Source: Curtobacterium sp. Leaf183 (GTDB lineage Bacteria > Actinomycetota > Actinomycetes > Actinomycetales > Microbacteriaceae). From it: 64,000 nucleotides of DNA. Positions 26,267-35,859 of this stretch are shown one piece after another; position 1 is the stretch's first letter, and each line of letters begins with the position of its first letter. Location of the stretch: contig NZ_LMPO01000009.1 in assembly GCF_001424385.1 (NCBI RefSeq), positions 115,552-179,551 on the forward strand, written 5' to 3'. Both the position numbers and the translations under genes were made by a program. The notes beneath the pieces are model-generated. The model did not search any database and was not told the DNA's origin. It was given only the letters and a program-made list of their open reading frames with translations.

Positions 26267-27727
26267 ATGACAACCACTACGACCAAGGCTCCTAAGCAGG
26301 TCGCCATCAACGACATCGGTTCGGCTGATGACTTCCTGGCCGAGGTCGAGAAGACCCTGAAGTTCTTCAACGACGGCGATCTCATCTCCGGCACCGTCGT
26401 GAAGATCGACCGCGACGAGGTCCTCCTCGACGTCGGGTACAAGACCGAGGGTGTCATCCCCTCGCGCGAGCTCTCGATCAAGCACGACGTCGACCCCAAC
26501 GAGGTCGTCAACGTCGGTGACGAGGTCGAGGCCCTGGTCCTCCAGAAGGAGGACAAGGAAGGCCGCCTCATCCTGTCGAAGAAGCGTGCGCAGTACGAGC
26601 GTGCGTGGGGCGACGTCGAGAAGATCAAGGAGTCCGACGGGGTCGTCACCGGCACCGTCATCGAGGTCGTCAAGGGCGGCCTCATCGTGGACATCGGTCT
26701 GCGCGGCTTCCTCCCGGCATCGCTCATCGAGCTGCGCCGCGTCCGCGACCTCACGCCGTACCTCGGCCAGGAGATCGAGGCGAAGATCCTCGAGCTCGAC
26801 AAGAACCGCAACAACGTGGTCCTGTCGCGCCGTGCGCTCCTCGAGCAGACGCAGTCCGAGTCCCGCACCACGTTCCTCAACAACCTCCACAAGGGCCAGG
26901 TCCGCAAGGGCGTCGTCTCGTCGATCGTCAACTTCGGTGCGTTCGTCGACCTCGGCGGCGTCGACGGTCTCGTCCACGTGTCCGAGCTCAGCTGGAAGCA
27001 CATCGAGCACGCCAGCGAGGTCGTCGAGGTCGGTCAGGAAGTCACCGTCGAGATCCTCGAGGTCGACCTGGACCGCGAGCGCGTGTCGCTCTCGCTCAAG
27101 GCCACCCAAGAGGACCCGTGGCAGGTCTTCGCCCGCACCCACGCGATCGGCCAGATCGCACCGGGCAAGGTCACGAAGCTCGTGCCGTTCGGTGCCTTCG
27201 TCCGCGTCGCGGACGGCATCGAGGGCCTGGTCCACATCTCGGAGCTCTCGAACAAGCACGTCGAGCTCGCCGAGCAGGTCGTCTCCGTCGGTGACGAGGT
27301 CTTCGTGAAGATCATCGACATCGACCTCGACCGTCGCCGCATCTCGCTCAGCCTCAAGCAGGCCAACGAGGGCGTCGACCCGGAGAGCACCGAGTTCGAC
27401 CCGGCGCTCTACGGCATGCCGACCGAGTACGACGACAAGGGTGACTACAAGTACCCCGAGGGCTTCGACCCGGAGACCAACGAGTGGCTCGAGGGCTACG
27501 ACACCCAGCGCGAAGCATGGGAAGGCCAGTACGCGGCCGCCCAGGGTCGCTGGGAGGCCCACAAGGCCCAGGTCGCCAAGTCCCTCACCGACGAGGCCTC
27601 GGGGTCGTTCGACCTCCCCGCGACCGCGACGTCCTCGTCCACCACGAGCGAGCAGGCCGGTCAGGGCACCCTGGCCGACGACGCATCGCTCGCGGCGCTC
27701 CGCGAGAAGCTCAGCTCGACCAACTGA
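26267..27727 (+). CDS. rpsA: 30S ribosomal protein S1
   Basis: A 486-residue protein with four S1 RNA-binding domains (about residues 35-105, 120-190, 205-275 and 290-360). Each has the repeated pattern G-x-V-x3-(F/G)AFVDLG-x-GLVH-SELS. A Gln/Asp/Pro-rich acidic tail follows. It brings mRNA to the ribosome. Four S1 domains, not the six of E. coli, is usual in Actinobacteria. The ATG at 26267 was preferred over one 24 bases upstream because GGAG lies at proper distance and MTTTTTKAPKQVAINDIG fits known N-termini. Confidence 0.97.
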   Translation: MTTTTTKAPKQVAINDIGSADDFLAEVEKTLKFFNDGDLISGTVVKIDRDEVLLDVGYKTEGVIPSRELSIKHDVDPNEVVNVGDEVEALVLQKEDKEGRLILSKKRAQYERAWGDVEKIKESDGVVTGTVIEVVKGGLIVDIGLRGFLPASLIELRRVRDLTPYLGQEIEAKILELDKNRNNVVLSRRALLEQTQSESRTTFLNNLHKGQVRKGVVSSIVNFGAFVDLGGVDGLVHVSELSWKHIEHASEVVEVGQEVTVEILEVDLDRERVSLSLKATQEDPWQVFARTHAIGQIAPGKVTKLVPFGAFVRVADGIEGLVHISELSNKHVELAEQVVSVGDEVFVKIIDIDLDRRRISLSLKQANEGVDPESTEFDPALYGMPTEYDDKGDYKYPEGFDPETNEWLEGYDTQREAWEGQYAAAQGRWEAHKAQVAKSLTDEASGSFDLPATATSSSTTSEQAGQGTLADDASLAALREKLSSTN

Positions 27728-27743
27728 TCGAGTCCTGCGCGAA

Positions 27744-27783
27744 CCGGAAGCCCGGCATCCCCTCGGGGGTGCCGGGCTTCCGG
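27744..27783 (+). terminator. Terminator after rpsA
   Basis: An 18-bp stem with one bulged base and a 3-nt loop starts 16 bp after the rpsA stop. Confidence 0.85.
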
Positions 27784-27805
27784 CATTCCGTGAGCCTCGT
27801 GACCC

Positions 27806-27811
27806 TAGGCT
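27806..27811 (+). promoter_or_regulatory. -10 box TAGGCT, leaderless coaE
   Basis: TAGGCT ends 7 nt before the GTG of coaE, directly after the rpsA terminator. Confidence 0.6.
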
Positions 27812-27818
27812 CGGTCAC

Positions 27819-28421
27819 GTGCGCATCATCGGACTCACGGGCGGCATCGCCGCGGGGAAGTCGACCGTCTCCGGCCGCTGGGCGGAGCTCGGCGCCGTCG
27901 TCGTGGACGCGGACCGACTCGCCCGCCAGGCAGTGGCCCCCGGCAGCCCCGGCCTGGCCCGGGTCGCCGAGCGTTTCGGCCCGGATGTGATCGCCCCGGA
28001 CGGCTCGCTCGACCGACCGGCACTCGGAGCGGTCGTGTTCTCGGACCCCGCAGCACGCCGTGACCTCGAGCGCATCACCCACCCCGAGGTCTGGCGACTC
28101 GCGCAACAGGCCTTCGACAGCGCCGCAGCAGCCGACCCGGACGCGGTCGTCGTGTACGACGTGCCCCTGCTCGCCGAGGCCAGGGGGTCGCGGCCGCTCC
28201 GCTTCGACGCGGTGGTGGTCGTCGACGCCCCCGCCGCCGTGCGGGTCCGGCGACTCGTCGAGCACCGTGGGATGGACGAAGCCGAGGCCGAGCGGCGCAT
28301 CGGAGCCCAGGCGTCCGACGCGGAGCGGCTCGCACTGGCCGACCACGTCGTCGACGCCACCGGCACGCTCGACCAGACTCTCGCTTCCGCTGACGCGGTC
28401 TGGCAGCGCCTGGTCGGATGA
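27819..28421 (+). CDS. coaE: Dephospho-CoA kinase
   Basis: A 200-residue P-loop kinase that catalyses the last step of coenzyme A synthesis. It has IGLTGGIAAGKSTV (Walker A) at the N-terminus, DADRLARQ and YDVPLLAEA, all CoaE marks. The length is typical of the single-domain form without the C-terminal GrpB-like extension found in mycobacteria. The GTG is set by the TAGGCT box and by the family N-terminus. Its stop overlaps the start of the hydrolase gene (ATGA). Confidence 0.96.
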   Translation: MRIIGLTGGIAAGKSTVSGRWAELGAVVVDADRLARQAVAPGSPGLARVAERFGPDVIAPDGSLDRPALGAVVFSDPAARRDLERITHPEVWRLAQQAFDSAAAADPDAVVVYDVPLLAEARGSRPLRFDAVVVVDAPAAVRVRRLVEHRGMDEAEAERRIGAQASDAERLALADHVVDATGTLDQTLASADAVWQRLVG

Positions 28422-29482
28422 GACACCGCATCCTGCTCCTCGTCGCCGCGATCGTGCTCGTCGCGATCGGCGGCGGCGCGGTCATCGCCGCAAACCTGAC
28501 TGCCGAACGGCGTGAGGAACAGCACGGTCGTGCGCCGGCCACCGCCCAGGCGCGGGGCGGCGAACGCGGTCCGGCCAACGAGTTCCACCGCTTCCGACTC
28601 GGGGCGATCGACGGTGAACGGCTCGAGCCGAACCGCGACGACTTCGCGGCGCGCACGGCGAACGACGGCCCGCTCCTGCTCTTCCTGCCCGCCACCCGGT
28701 CGAAGCCGGCGCAGTACCAGCGGTTCCTGACGACCGCACTCGGCGACGGCTACCACGTCCTCGGGCTCGACTACTGGAACCTCGGCAGGACGCTCTCGGG
28801 CACCTGCGAGGCCGACGCGCGGTGCTACGGCGAGGTGCAGCGCAACCGTTTCGACGGCACCCGCCCGTCCGAGTTCAGCGACGTCTCGCCCGCCGGCTCC
28901 ATCGTCTCCCGGTTCCGGGACGCGATCGCGCACCTCGACGACGTCGACCCGAAGGGCGGCTGGGGGCGGTTCGTCGCCTCCGACGAGGACATCGCGTGGC
29001 AGGACATCGTCGTCGCCGGCCACTCCCAGGGCGGTGGCGAAGCGGCGTACATCGCGCACGTCCGGCCGGTCCTCGGTGCGCTGATGTTCTCGTCGCCGGT
29101 CGAGTCCCTCGGTCCCGTGCACGCGGCCTGGATGGACCACCCGGGTGCCACCCCGGCGTCGCGCATGTACGCGATCGACGACGTCCGCGACGTGTTCGGC
29201 CCACGGATCCGCGGGTCATGGGAAGTCCTCGGCCTCGACGGCCCCGCGACGGCCGGCGGCCCGGACGGACCGTGGCGCACCGACACGGCGGCACCGCCGA
29301 CGGGATGGGACCCGCACGCGATCCTCACGGACATCCGGGTCGGGACACCGGACGAGTCGCACTCGCGGACCATCAAGGACACGACGCCGCTCGACGCCGA
29401 CGGACAGCCCCGGATGCTCGGACTGTGGCAGTGGCTGCTGCGCCGGTTCGCGCCGGTCGACGCATCCTCCGGCGCGTCATAG
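28418..29482 (+). CDS. Membrane-anchored alpha/beta hydrolase-like protein
   Basis: A 354-residue protein with an N-terminal hydrophobic helix (about residues 4-25) that acts as a signal anchor. The exported domain has the nucleophile elbow GHSQGGGEAAY with Ser203. A catalytic Asp is plausible in YAIDDVRD and a His in VGTPDESHS. It resembles the BPSS1187-type esterase group. The substrate is unknown. The start overlaps coaE by four bases, so both are on one leaderless transcript even though they share no pathway. Confidence 0.7.
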   Translation: MRHRILLLVAAIVLVAIGGGAVIAANLTAERREEQHGRAPATAQARGGERGPANEFHRFRLGAIDGERLEPNRDDFAARTANDGPLLLFLPATRSKPAQYQRFLTTALGDGYHVLGLDYWNLGRTLSGTCEADARCYGEVQRNRFDGTRPSEFSDVSPAGSIVSRFRDAIAHLDDVDPKGGWGRFVASDEDIAWQDIVVAGHSQGGGEAAYIAHVRPVLGALMFSSPVESLGPVHAAWMDHPGATPASRMYAIDDVRDVFGPRIRGSWEVLGLDGPATAGGPDGPWRTDTAAPPTGWDPHAILTDIRVGTPDESHSRTIKDTTPLDADGQPRMLGLWQWLLRRFAPVDASSGAS

Positions 29483-29492
29483 CAACCGGTCC

Positions 29493-29498
29493 TAGCAT
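29493..29498 (+). promoter_or_regulatory. -10 box TAGCAT, leaderless acyl-CoA synthetase
   Basis: TAGCAT ends 6 nt before the ATG at 29505 with no ribosome site between. Confidence 0.55.
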
Positions 29499-29504
29499 GA
29501 ACCG

Positions 29505-31013
29505 ATGCAGCACGACGTCCGAACTCCTCCCCAGGGTCTCCGCGACCTGATCCGGCACCGCGCCGAGGTCGACCGCGACCGCGTCTACCTCGAGGACGCC
29601 CGCTCCGACCGGGTCCTGTCCTACGGGGCCCTCGGACAGGCCGTCGACGCCTGGGCGTCGACGTTCGACGTGATCGGCGTCCCCGACTCCGGTGCCGTGC
29701 TGGTCGACGTCGGCGACCCGCTCGCCTTCGCGGTCGTGCACCTCGCAGCGATCGCGTCGGGGCGCCGTGCCGTCCCGGTCGACACCGGCCAGCCGACCAC
29801 CGAGCCGGCGCGGCTCGCCGACCTGCTCGGTGGCGGGTCCATCGTCGTCTCGGACCGCGACGTCGACGCGACCATCCCCGGCACGCCGTCGGCGCGCGTC
29901 GACCCGGCCACGGGCCTCCCGTCCGACGTCCGTGACGGCGACCTGCCCGCGGAGTCCGCGGACGCCCCCGGCCAGGGCTCGGTCGTGCTCTTCACCTCGG
30001 GCTCGACCGGTACGCCGAAGGGGGTCGAGCTGCCGGAGACGCAGCTGCTCTCCGTCGCCAGGGCCGTCGTCGACCACAACCGCCTGTCCCCGGACGACCG
30101 GGGCTTCAACTCGCTGCCGCTGTTCCACGTCAACGCCGAGGTCGTCGGTTTGCTCGCGACCCTGGTGGCCGGTGCCACGCTGGTGCTCGACCGCCGGTTC
30201 CGGCGCACGGGTTTCTGGGAGTTGCTCGGCGAACGCCGGATCACCTGGCTGAACGCCGTCCCGGCGATCCTCGCGGTGCTCGCGAAGACCGGTCCGATGG
30301 CGTTCCCGGCCGGTCTGCGGTTCGTCCGGAGCGCCTCGGCACCCTTGCCCGACCCGGTCCGGGCCGCTCTCGGCGACGTCCCGCTCGTCGTCAGCTGGGG
30401 CATGACCGAGGGTGCCAGCCAGATCACCGCGACGCCGCTCGACCAGCCTGCGCGACCCGGCACCGTCGGTGTGCCGGTCGACTCCGAGGTACAGGTCCGC
30501 GGCGAGGACGGCTCGGTCCTGCCCGCGGGCGAGGTGGGCGCACTCTGGATCCGCGGCCCCGGCATCGTGCGGTCGTACCTGTTCGGCCGTGCGGCCGAGC
30601 GCTTCGACGCGGCGGGCTGGCTCGCCACCGGTGACGTCGGCTCCGTCGCCCCGGACGGCTGGGTGTCGCTGGTCGGCCGGTCCGATGACGTGATCAACCG
30701 CGGGGGCGAGAAGGTCTGGCCGTCCGAGGTCGAGGACGTGCTGCTCGGCGACGCCCGCGTGCTCGAGGCCGTCGTGGTCGGCCGCCCCGACGACGTCCTC
30801 GGCAGCGTCCCGATCGCGTACGTCATCCCGCAGCCGGACCTCGACGAGCCCCTCGACCCGGTGGCCCTCGTGGCCGACCTGACGGCGCGTGCCGAGCGGT
30901 CCCTGACCCGCTTCCGGCGGCCGGTCGAGATCGTCGTCGTCCCGGACCTGCCCAGGGCACCGACGGGCAAGATCCAGCGCGCCCGGGTGCGGGGGATGGC
31001 GGCGACGTCGTGA
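29505..31013 (+). CDS. Class I adenylate-forming acyl-CoA synthetase
   Basis: A 502-residue ANL-superfamily enzyme that activates a carboxylic acid as acyl-AMP and then probably acyl-CoA. Visible motifs are LFTSGSTGTPKG (phosphate loop, about 162-173), SWGMTEGASQ (adenine motif), GWLATGDVG and GRSDDVINRGGEKVWPSEVE (hinge), and the catalytic lysine in PTGKIQR near the end. The substrate acid cannot be told. Its stop overlaps the start of a membrane acyltransferase (GTGA), which suggests the two act in one acyl-transfer pathway. Confidence 0.88.
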   Translation: MQHDVRTPPQGLRDLIRHRAEVDRDRVYLEDARSDRVLSYGALGQAVDAWASTFDVIGVPDSGAVLVDVGDPLAFAVVHLAAIASGRRAVPVDTGQPTTEPARLADLLGGGSIVVSDRDVDATIPGTPSARVDPATGLPSDVRDGDLPAESADAPGQGSVVLFTSGSTGTPKGVELPETQLLSVARAVVDHNRLSPDDRGFNSLPLFHVNAEVVGLLATLVAGATLVLDRRFRRTGFWELLGERRITWLNAVPAILAVLAKTGPMAFPAGLRFVRSASAPLPDPVRAALGDVPLVVSWGMTEGASQITATPLDQPARPGTVGVPVDSEVQVRGEDGSVLPAGEVGALWIRGPGIVRSYLFGRAAERFDAAGWLATGDVGSVAPDGWVSLVGRSDDVINRGGEKVWPSEVEDVLLGDARVLEAVVVGRPDDVLGSVPIAYVIPQPDLDEPLDPVALVADLTARAERSLTRFRRPVEIVVVPDLPRAPTGKIQRARVRGMAATS

Positions 31014-32200
31014 CCCAGAGCCCCATCTCGACCCGCGACCCCGCCGGACCGGTCGCCGGCACCGTCGGCGTGCAGACCCCGACGCGCACCGCGTCCGGCC
31101 GACCGCGTCACCTGTACGAGGTCGACGTCCTGCGGATCCTGACCTTCGCGTGCGTGCTCGGGGTGCACACCACCAGCCACACGATGGCGTCCGACGACGT
31201 CGGGCTGGCTGGGCTGCTCGCGCTGCTGCACTTCACCCGGCTGGTCTTCTTCACGCTCACCGCGTTCGTGCTCGTCTACAGCTACGCGGTCCGCCCGAAG
31301 CCGATGTCGGTGTTCTGGCCGAAGCGGTTCCTGCTCGTGGGCGTGCCCTACCTGGCGTGGTCGTTCGTGTACGTCGCCTCCGCCTGGCTGCTCGACTCCG
31401 GCCAGCGTGGTGACGTGCCCGCGCTCGTGACCACGTTCGCCACCGGGGTCGTGACCGGGACGGCCAAGTACCACCTCTACTTCCTGCTCGTGACGATGCA
31501 GGTCTACCTGCTGCTGCCCGCGATCATGTGGCTCGTCCGGAAGACCCGCGGACACCACGTGAGCGTCCTGGTCGTGTCGCTCGTCGTGCAGCTCGGGGTC
31601 TTCGCCTGCTACAAGTACTTCCCCTCGACCGACGCGTGGCTGCACGGCACCCAGAAGCAGTTCTTCTTCTCGTACGTGTTCTTCATCGTGTCGGGTGCGA
31701 TCGCCGCCGACCACGCCGACCGGTTCCTCGGGTTCGTGCGGACCCACCGTCGTGGCATCGGCTGGGTCTTCCTCGGCGGCGTGCTCCTGACGCTCGGGGT
31801 GTTCGTGCTGCAGATGGCGACCGGCGACTCGCCGTACGCCGCCGGCACGCCGCTGCAGCCCGTGGAGGCCGTGTGGAGCACCATCGTCTTCGTCGGGTTC
31901 CTGGCGGTCGGCGCGGCCTGGGCGGACCGGCGGGTGGCGGGCAGCCCGCTCGCTCGGGTGGTCGACTACGCCTCGGACCGGTCGTTCGGCATCTTCCTCA
32001 GCCACCCGCTGGTGATCTGGCTGCTGCTCTACGGGTCCAGCCCGCTCGAGGCGCTCGTCCCGAAGCCGTGGCTGACGCTCGTGACCTACCTGCTGGTCGT
32101 CGTGCTGTCGGTGGCGATCACCGAGGCGTTCCGCTGGACCCCCCTCAGCGTCCCGCTGGCCGGGCGGCCGTCGCTGGCGTCGCGCGGGGCGCGCGCCTGA
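31010..32200 (+). CDS. Membrane acyltransferase 3 family protein
   Basis: A 396-residue protein with about ten membrane helices and the acyltransferase-3 pattern. It opens EVDVLRILTFACVLGVHTTSH, with the catalytic-type His in the first helix, and has RLVFFTLTAFVLVYSY and PKRFLLVGVPYLAWSF. Such enzymes transfer acyl groups, often acetyl, to surface sugars or lipids. Translation is coupled to the acyl-CoA synthetase upstream, so that enzyme may supply the acyl donor. Target and acyl group are unknown. Confidence 0.8.
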   Translation: MTQSPISTRDPAGPVAGTVGVQTPTRTASGRPRHLYEVDVLRILTFACVLGVHTTSHTMASDDVGLAGLLALLHFTRLVFFTLTAFVLVYSYAVRPKPMSVFWPKRFLLVGVPYLAWSFVYVASAWLLDSGQRGDVPALVTTFATGVVTGTAKYHLYFLLVTMQVYLLLPAIMWLVRKTRGHHVSVLVVSLVVQLGVFACYKYFPSTDAWLHGTQKQFFFSYVFFIVSGAIAADHADRFLGFVRTHRRGIGWVFLGGVLLTLGVFVLQMATGDSPYAAGTPLQPVEAVWSTIVFVGFLAVGAAWADRRVAGSPLARVVDYASDRSFGIFLSHPLVIWLLLYGSSPLEALVPKPWLTLVTYLLVVVLSVAITEAFRWTPLSVPLAGRPSLASRGARA

Positions 32201-32204
32201 CGGG

Positions 32205-32240
32205 CTGGAGGCCCGTGGCGGCGTCGCCACGGGCCTCCAG
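32205..32240. terminator. Bidirectional terminator between convergent genes
   Basis: A perfect 16-bp stem with a 4-nt loop sits in the 57-bp gap between the acyltransferase and the MFS gene, which face each other. Confidence 0.85.
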
Positions 32241-32257
32241 TCCGTCACATGGTCCGG

Positions 32258-33583
32258 TCAGGCCTGCTGCTGCTCCGCCGTCGGCGTCCCGACCTCGAGC
32301 ACGCCGTCCGTCGAGGTGAGGCGCTGCGGCTTCATGAACCACGCGACGACCGCCGCGGCGAACAGCAGTGCGCAGGACAGGGCGAAGGGGAGCTGCCACC
32401 CGCTCGCGTCGATGAGCAGCCCGAAGACGATCGGCGAGATGACGCCCGCGACGCCGAACCCGGTGTTCATGAACCCGGACGCCGTCCCCGACCACTGCGG
32501 GGCGACGTCCATCGGGATCGCCCAGAGGTTGGCGTTGCAGAGCTCGAGGAAGAAGAACGACAGCGCGAGCGAGATCGTCGCGACGAGGAGCCCCTGGCCG
32601 ATCACCAGCGGGATCAGGCACAGCAGCGACCCGCCGAGCCCGGTCACCAGGATCGTGCGCCGGGCGTTCCGGGTGTTCCCGCCGCGGTGGATGATGCGGT
32701 CGCTCAGCATGCCGCCGACCGTGTCGCCGACGACACCCGCCAGCAGGATGAGCGTCGTGAACAGGGCGAAGTCGCCGATCTCCAGCCCGTAGGTGGAGCT
32801 GAGGAACGTCGGCAGCCAGGTCAGGAACACCCAGAGGGTCCATCCGTAGCCGAAGTCGACGAAGGTGACCGGCAGGATCTGCTTCGCCATCTGGCGCCAC
32901 GGGACGGGAGGCCGGGTCGCACGGGTCTCGACCGGCGGCAGCTCGGACAGTTCGGCCTGCGTGATGCCCTTGGCCGACTCCGGCTTGTCGCGGAACCAGA
33001 CGAACCAGACGACGGCCCACGCGAACGACAGCACGGCGGTCGCGAAGAAGGCCAGTCGCCAGCCGCTGATCGCGATGAAGTACGCGACGACCAGGGGGGC
33101 GAGCGCGTTGCCGAGCCGGGCCGCGGAGTGCACGACACCCTGCGCGAAGCCGTTCCGGTCGCGGGGGATCCAGCGGCTCATCGCCTGGGTCGCGGTCGGG
33201 AAGGCGGCTGCCTCGCTGAGGCCGAGCAGGGCGCGAGCGGCGAACAGCGTCCAGAAGCCCACCGCGAAGCCGGTCCAGAGCGTCGCGACGCCCCAGATGA
33301 CGGTGATGACGAACAGGGCCTTGCGCGGGCCGAACTTCTCGCTGATCGTGCCGCCGAACACCTGCAGCAGGGCGTACGGCAGCGAGAACGCGGACACGAT
33401 CAGGCCGGCCGTGGCCTCGTTGAACCCGAACTCCTCGGTGATGTGGGGCAGTGCGGTCGAGATGTTGGTGCGGTCGATGTACGAGATCGCGTACATGAAG
33501 CAGAGCAGGATGAGCACGCGCCCGCGGATGCGTCCGCGGAACGGGGTGCCCTTCGTCGGTGCCGCTGGGGTCGCCGTCGTCAT
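32258..33583 (-). CDS. MFS transporter, anion:cation symporter type
   Basis: A 441-residue carrier with twelve membrane helices. The first helix reads LLCFMYAISYIDRTNIS and the 2-3 loop GGTISEKFGPRK, which mark the anion:cation symporter group (sugar acids, phthalate, pantothenate and the like). RALLGLSEAAAFPTATQ is also typical. The substrate is likely an organic acid, but no catabolic genes lie nearby to name it. GAAGAGG lies before the ATG. It is a single gene that diverges from uvrB. Confidence 0.88.
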   Translation of the reverse strand: MTTATPAAPTKGTPFRGRIRGRVLILLCFMYAISYIDRTNISTALPHITEEFGFNEATAGLIVSAFSLPYALLQVFGGTISEKFGPRKALFVITVIWGVATLWTGFAVGFWTLFAARALLGLSEAAAFPTATQAMSRWIPRDRNGFAQGVVHSAARLGNALAPLVVAYFIAISGWRLAFFATAVLSFAWAVVWFVWFRDKPESAKGITQAELSELPPVETRATRPPVPWRQMAKQILPVTFVDFGYGWTLWVFLTWLPTFLSSTYGLEIGDFALFTTLILLAGVVGDTVGGMLSDRIIHRGGNTRNARRTILVTGLGGSLLCLIPLVIGQGLLVATISLALSFFFLELCNANLWAIPMDVAPQWSGTASGFMNTGFGVAGVISPIVFGLLIDASGWQLPFALSCALLFAAAVVAWFMKPQRLTSTDGVLEVGTPTAEQQQA

Positions 33584-33755
33584 GGGGGCCTCTTCGGGGG
33601 AGTGAGGATCGATCGGGGTGCTGCTGAACGAACGAGACGCTAGGGACCGTTCTTATCAGCGTCCTCGGAGCCTGCTCTTCCGGGACGATACGCCCGCTGC
33701 AGCACGAGGGGTACGCCGTCGGCGAGCAGACCGGCGAGGTGTCGGTGGGCGCGCC

Positions 33756-33761
33756 TAGCAT
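33756..33761 (+). promoter_or_regulatory. -10 box TAGCAT, leaderless uvrB
   Basis: TAGCAT ends 7 nt before the ATG at 33769, and this supports that ATG over the nearby alternatives. Confidence 0.55.
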
Positions 33762-33768
33762 TGACCGC

Positions 33769-35859
33769 ATGGCAGTCACGATGGAACCCGCCCGCGCGGT
33801 CCGCCCGTTCGAGGTGATCAGCGAGTACTCGCCGAGCGGTGACCAGCCCGCGGCGATCGCCGAACTCGCCGGGCGCATCAACGCCGGTGAGACCGACGTG
33901 GTGCTGCTCGGCGCGACGGGTACCGGCAAGTCGGCGACCACGGCCTGGCTCATCGAGCAGGTGCAGCGCCCGACGCTCGTGCTCGCGCACAACAAGACCC
34001 TGGCGGCGCAGCTGGCCACCGAGTTCCGCAGTCTGCTGCCGAACAACGCCATCGAGTACTTCGTGTCGTACTACGACTACTACCAGCCCGAGGCGTACGT
34101 CCCGCAGACCGACACCTTCATCGAGAAGGACTCCTCGGTCAACGCCGAGGTGGAGCGTCTGCGGCACTCGACGACGAACTCGCTGCTCAGTCGTCGTGAT
34201 GTCGTCGTGGTGTCGACCGTGTCGTGCATCTACGGCCTCGGCACGCCGGAGCAGTACATGAACGCCTCGGTGGCGCTGTCGGTCGGCCAGGAGATCTCGC
34301 GCGACCAGCTCGTCCGCCGGTTCGTCGCGATGCAGTACCAGCGCAACGACGTCGACTTCGCGCGCGGGACCTTCCGGGTCCGTGGCGACACCATCGAGAT
34401 CATCCCGATGTACGAAGAGCACGCGATCCGCATCGAGATGTTCGGGGACGAGATCGAGGCACTGAGTTCGCTGCACCCGCTCACGGGCAACGTCATCGAC
34501 GACCTCCCTGCGGTCTCGATCTTCCCGGCGTCGCACTACGTCGCCGACACCGACGTCATGCACCGTGCCATCGGCACCATCAAGGAAGAACTGGCCGAGC
34601 GCCTCGCCGAGCTCGAGGGCCAGGGCAAGCTGCTCGAGGCCCAGCGCCTGCGGATGCGCACCACCTTCGACATCGAGATGATGGAGCAGATCGGCTTCTG
34701 CTCCGGCATCGAGAACTACTCGCGGCACGTCGACGGGCGCATGCCCGGCGAAGCACCGCACTGCCTGCTCGACTACTTCGCCGACGACTTCCTCATCGTG
34801 ATCGACGAGTCGCACGTCACCGTGCCGCAGATCGGCGCGATGTACGAAGGCGACGCGTCCCGCAAGCGCACCCTGGTCGAGCACGGCTTCCGGCTGCCCA
34901 GCGCGATGGACAACCGCCCGCTCAAGTGGGAAGAGTTCCTCGAGCGTGCCGGGCAGAAGGTCTTCCTGTCGGCGACACCCGGCAAGTACGAACTCGGGAT
35001 CACCGACAGCGTCGTCGAGCAGATCATCCGCCCGACCGGCCTGATCGACCCCGAGATCGTCGTCAAGCCGTCCGACGGCCAGATCGACGACCTGCTCGAG
35101 GAGATCCAGCAGCGCGTCGACAAGGACAAGCGCGTGCTGGTCACGACCCTGACCAAGCGCATGGCCGAAGAGCTGACCGACTTCCTCGGCAACGCGGGCG
35201 TCCGGGTCCGGTACCTGCACTCCGACGTCGACACGCTCAAGCGCGTCGAGCTCCTGACCGAGCTGCGACAGGGCGTCTACGACGTGCTCGTCGGCATCAA
35301 CCTGCTGCGTGAGGGGCTGGACCTGCCCGAGGTGTCCCTCGTGGCGATCCTCGACGCCGACAAGGAAGGCTTCCTGCGCTCGTCGACGTCGCTCATCCAG
35401 ACCATCGGCCGTGCCGCCCGCAACGTGTCGGGTCAGGTGCTCATGTACGCCGACAAGATGACCGACTCCATGAAGCAGGCCATCGAGGAGACCGACCGTC
35501 GCCGCGAGAAGCAGGTGGCCTACAACCTCGAGCACGGCATCGACCCGCAGCCGCTGCGCAAGAAGATCGGCGACATCACCGAGCAGCTGAACCGCGAGAA
35601 CGACGACACGAAGGCGCTGCTCGAGCGTCGCGGCAGCAGCGCGAAGGACCGCGGCCGGGCGCCGACGCCGTCGCTCAAGCGCGAGGGCATCGCCGGTGAG
35701 GGCGCGACCCAGCTCGAGGCGACCATCGCCGACCTCAACGACCAGATGCTCCAGGCCGCGACCGAGCTCAAGTTCGAACTCGCCGCGCGCCTGCGCGACG
35801 AGGTCCAGGACCTCAAGAAGGCACTCCGGCAGATGGAGTCGGCCGGCCATGTCCGCTGA
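33769..35859 (+). CDS. uvrB: Excinuclease ABC subunit B
   Basis: A 696-residue helicase-like damage-verification subunit of nucleotide excision repair. It has [13 protein letters not shown] (Walker A), the beta-hairpin segment [18 protein letters not shown], and helicase motif [11 protein letters not shown]. The C-terminal UVR domain (about 655-690) binds UvrC. Two in-frame starts 12 bases apart are possible. The first was taken because of the TAGCAT box. uvrB, an SDR gene, uvrA and uvrC follow one another, so the whole UvrABC repair set is here. Confidence 0.97.
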   Translation: MAVTMEPARAVRPFEVISEYSPSGDQPAAIAELAGRINAGETDVVLLGATGTGKSATTAWLIEQVQRPTLVLAHNKTLAAQLATEFRSLLPNNAIEYFVSYYDYYQPEAYVPQTDTFIEKDSSVNAEVERLRHSTTNSLLSRRDVVVVSTVSCIYGLGTPEQYMNASVALSVGQEISRDQLVRRFVAMQYQRNDVDFARGTFRVRGDTIEIIPMYEEHAIRIEMFGDEIEALSSLHPLTGNVIDDLPAVSIFPASHYVADTDVMHRAIGTIKEELAERLAELEGQGKLLEAQRLRMRTTFDIEMMEQIGFCSGIENYSRHVDGRMPGEAPHCLLDYFADDFLIVIDESHVTVPQIGAMYEGDASRKRTLVEHGFRLPSAMDNRPLKWEEFLERAGQKVFLSATPGKYELGITDSVVEQIIRPTGLIDPEIVVKPSDGQIDDLLEEIQQRVDKDKRVLVTTLTKRMAEELTDFLGNAGVRVRYLHSDVDTLKRVELLTELRQGVYDVLVGINLLREGLDLPEVSLVAILDADKEGFLRSSTSLIQTIGRAARNVSGQVLMYADKMTDSMKQAIEETDRRREKQVAYNLEHGIDPQPLRKKIGDITEQLNRENDDTKALLERRGSSAKDRGRAPTPSLKREGIAGEGATQLEATIADLNDQMLQAATELKFELAARLRDEVQDLKKALRQMESAGHVR

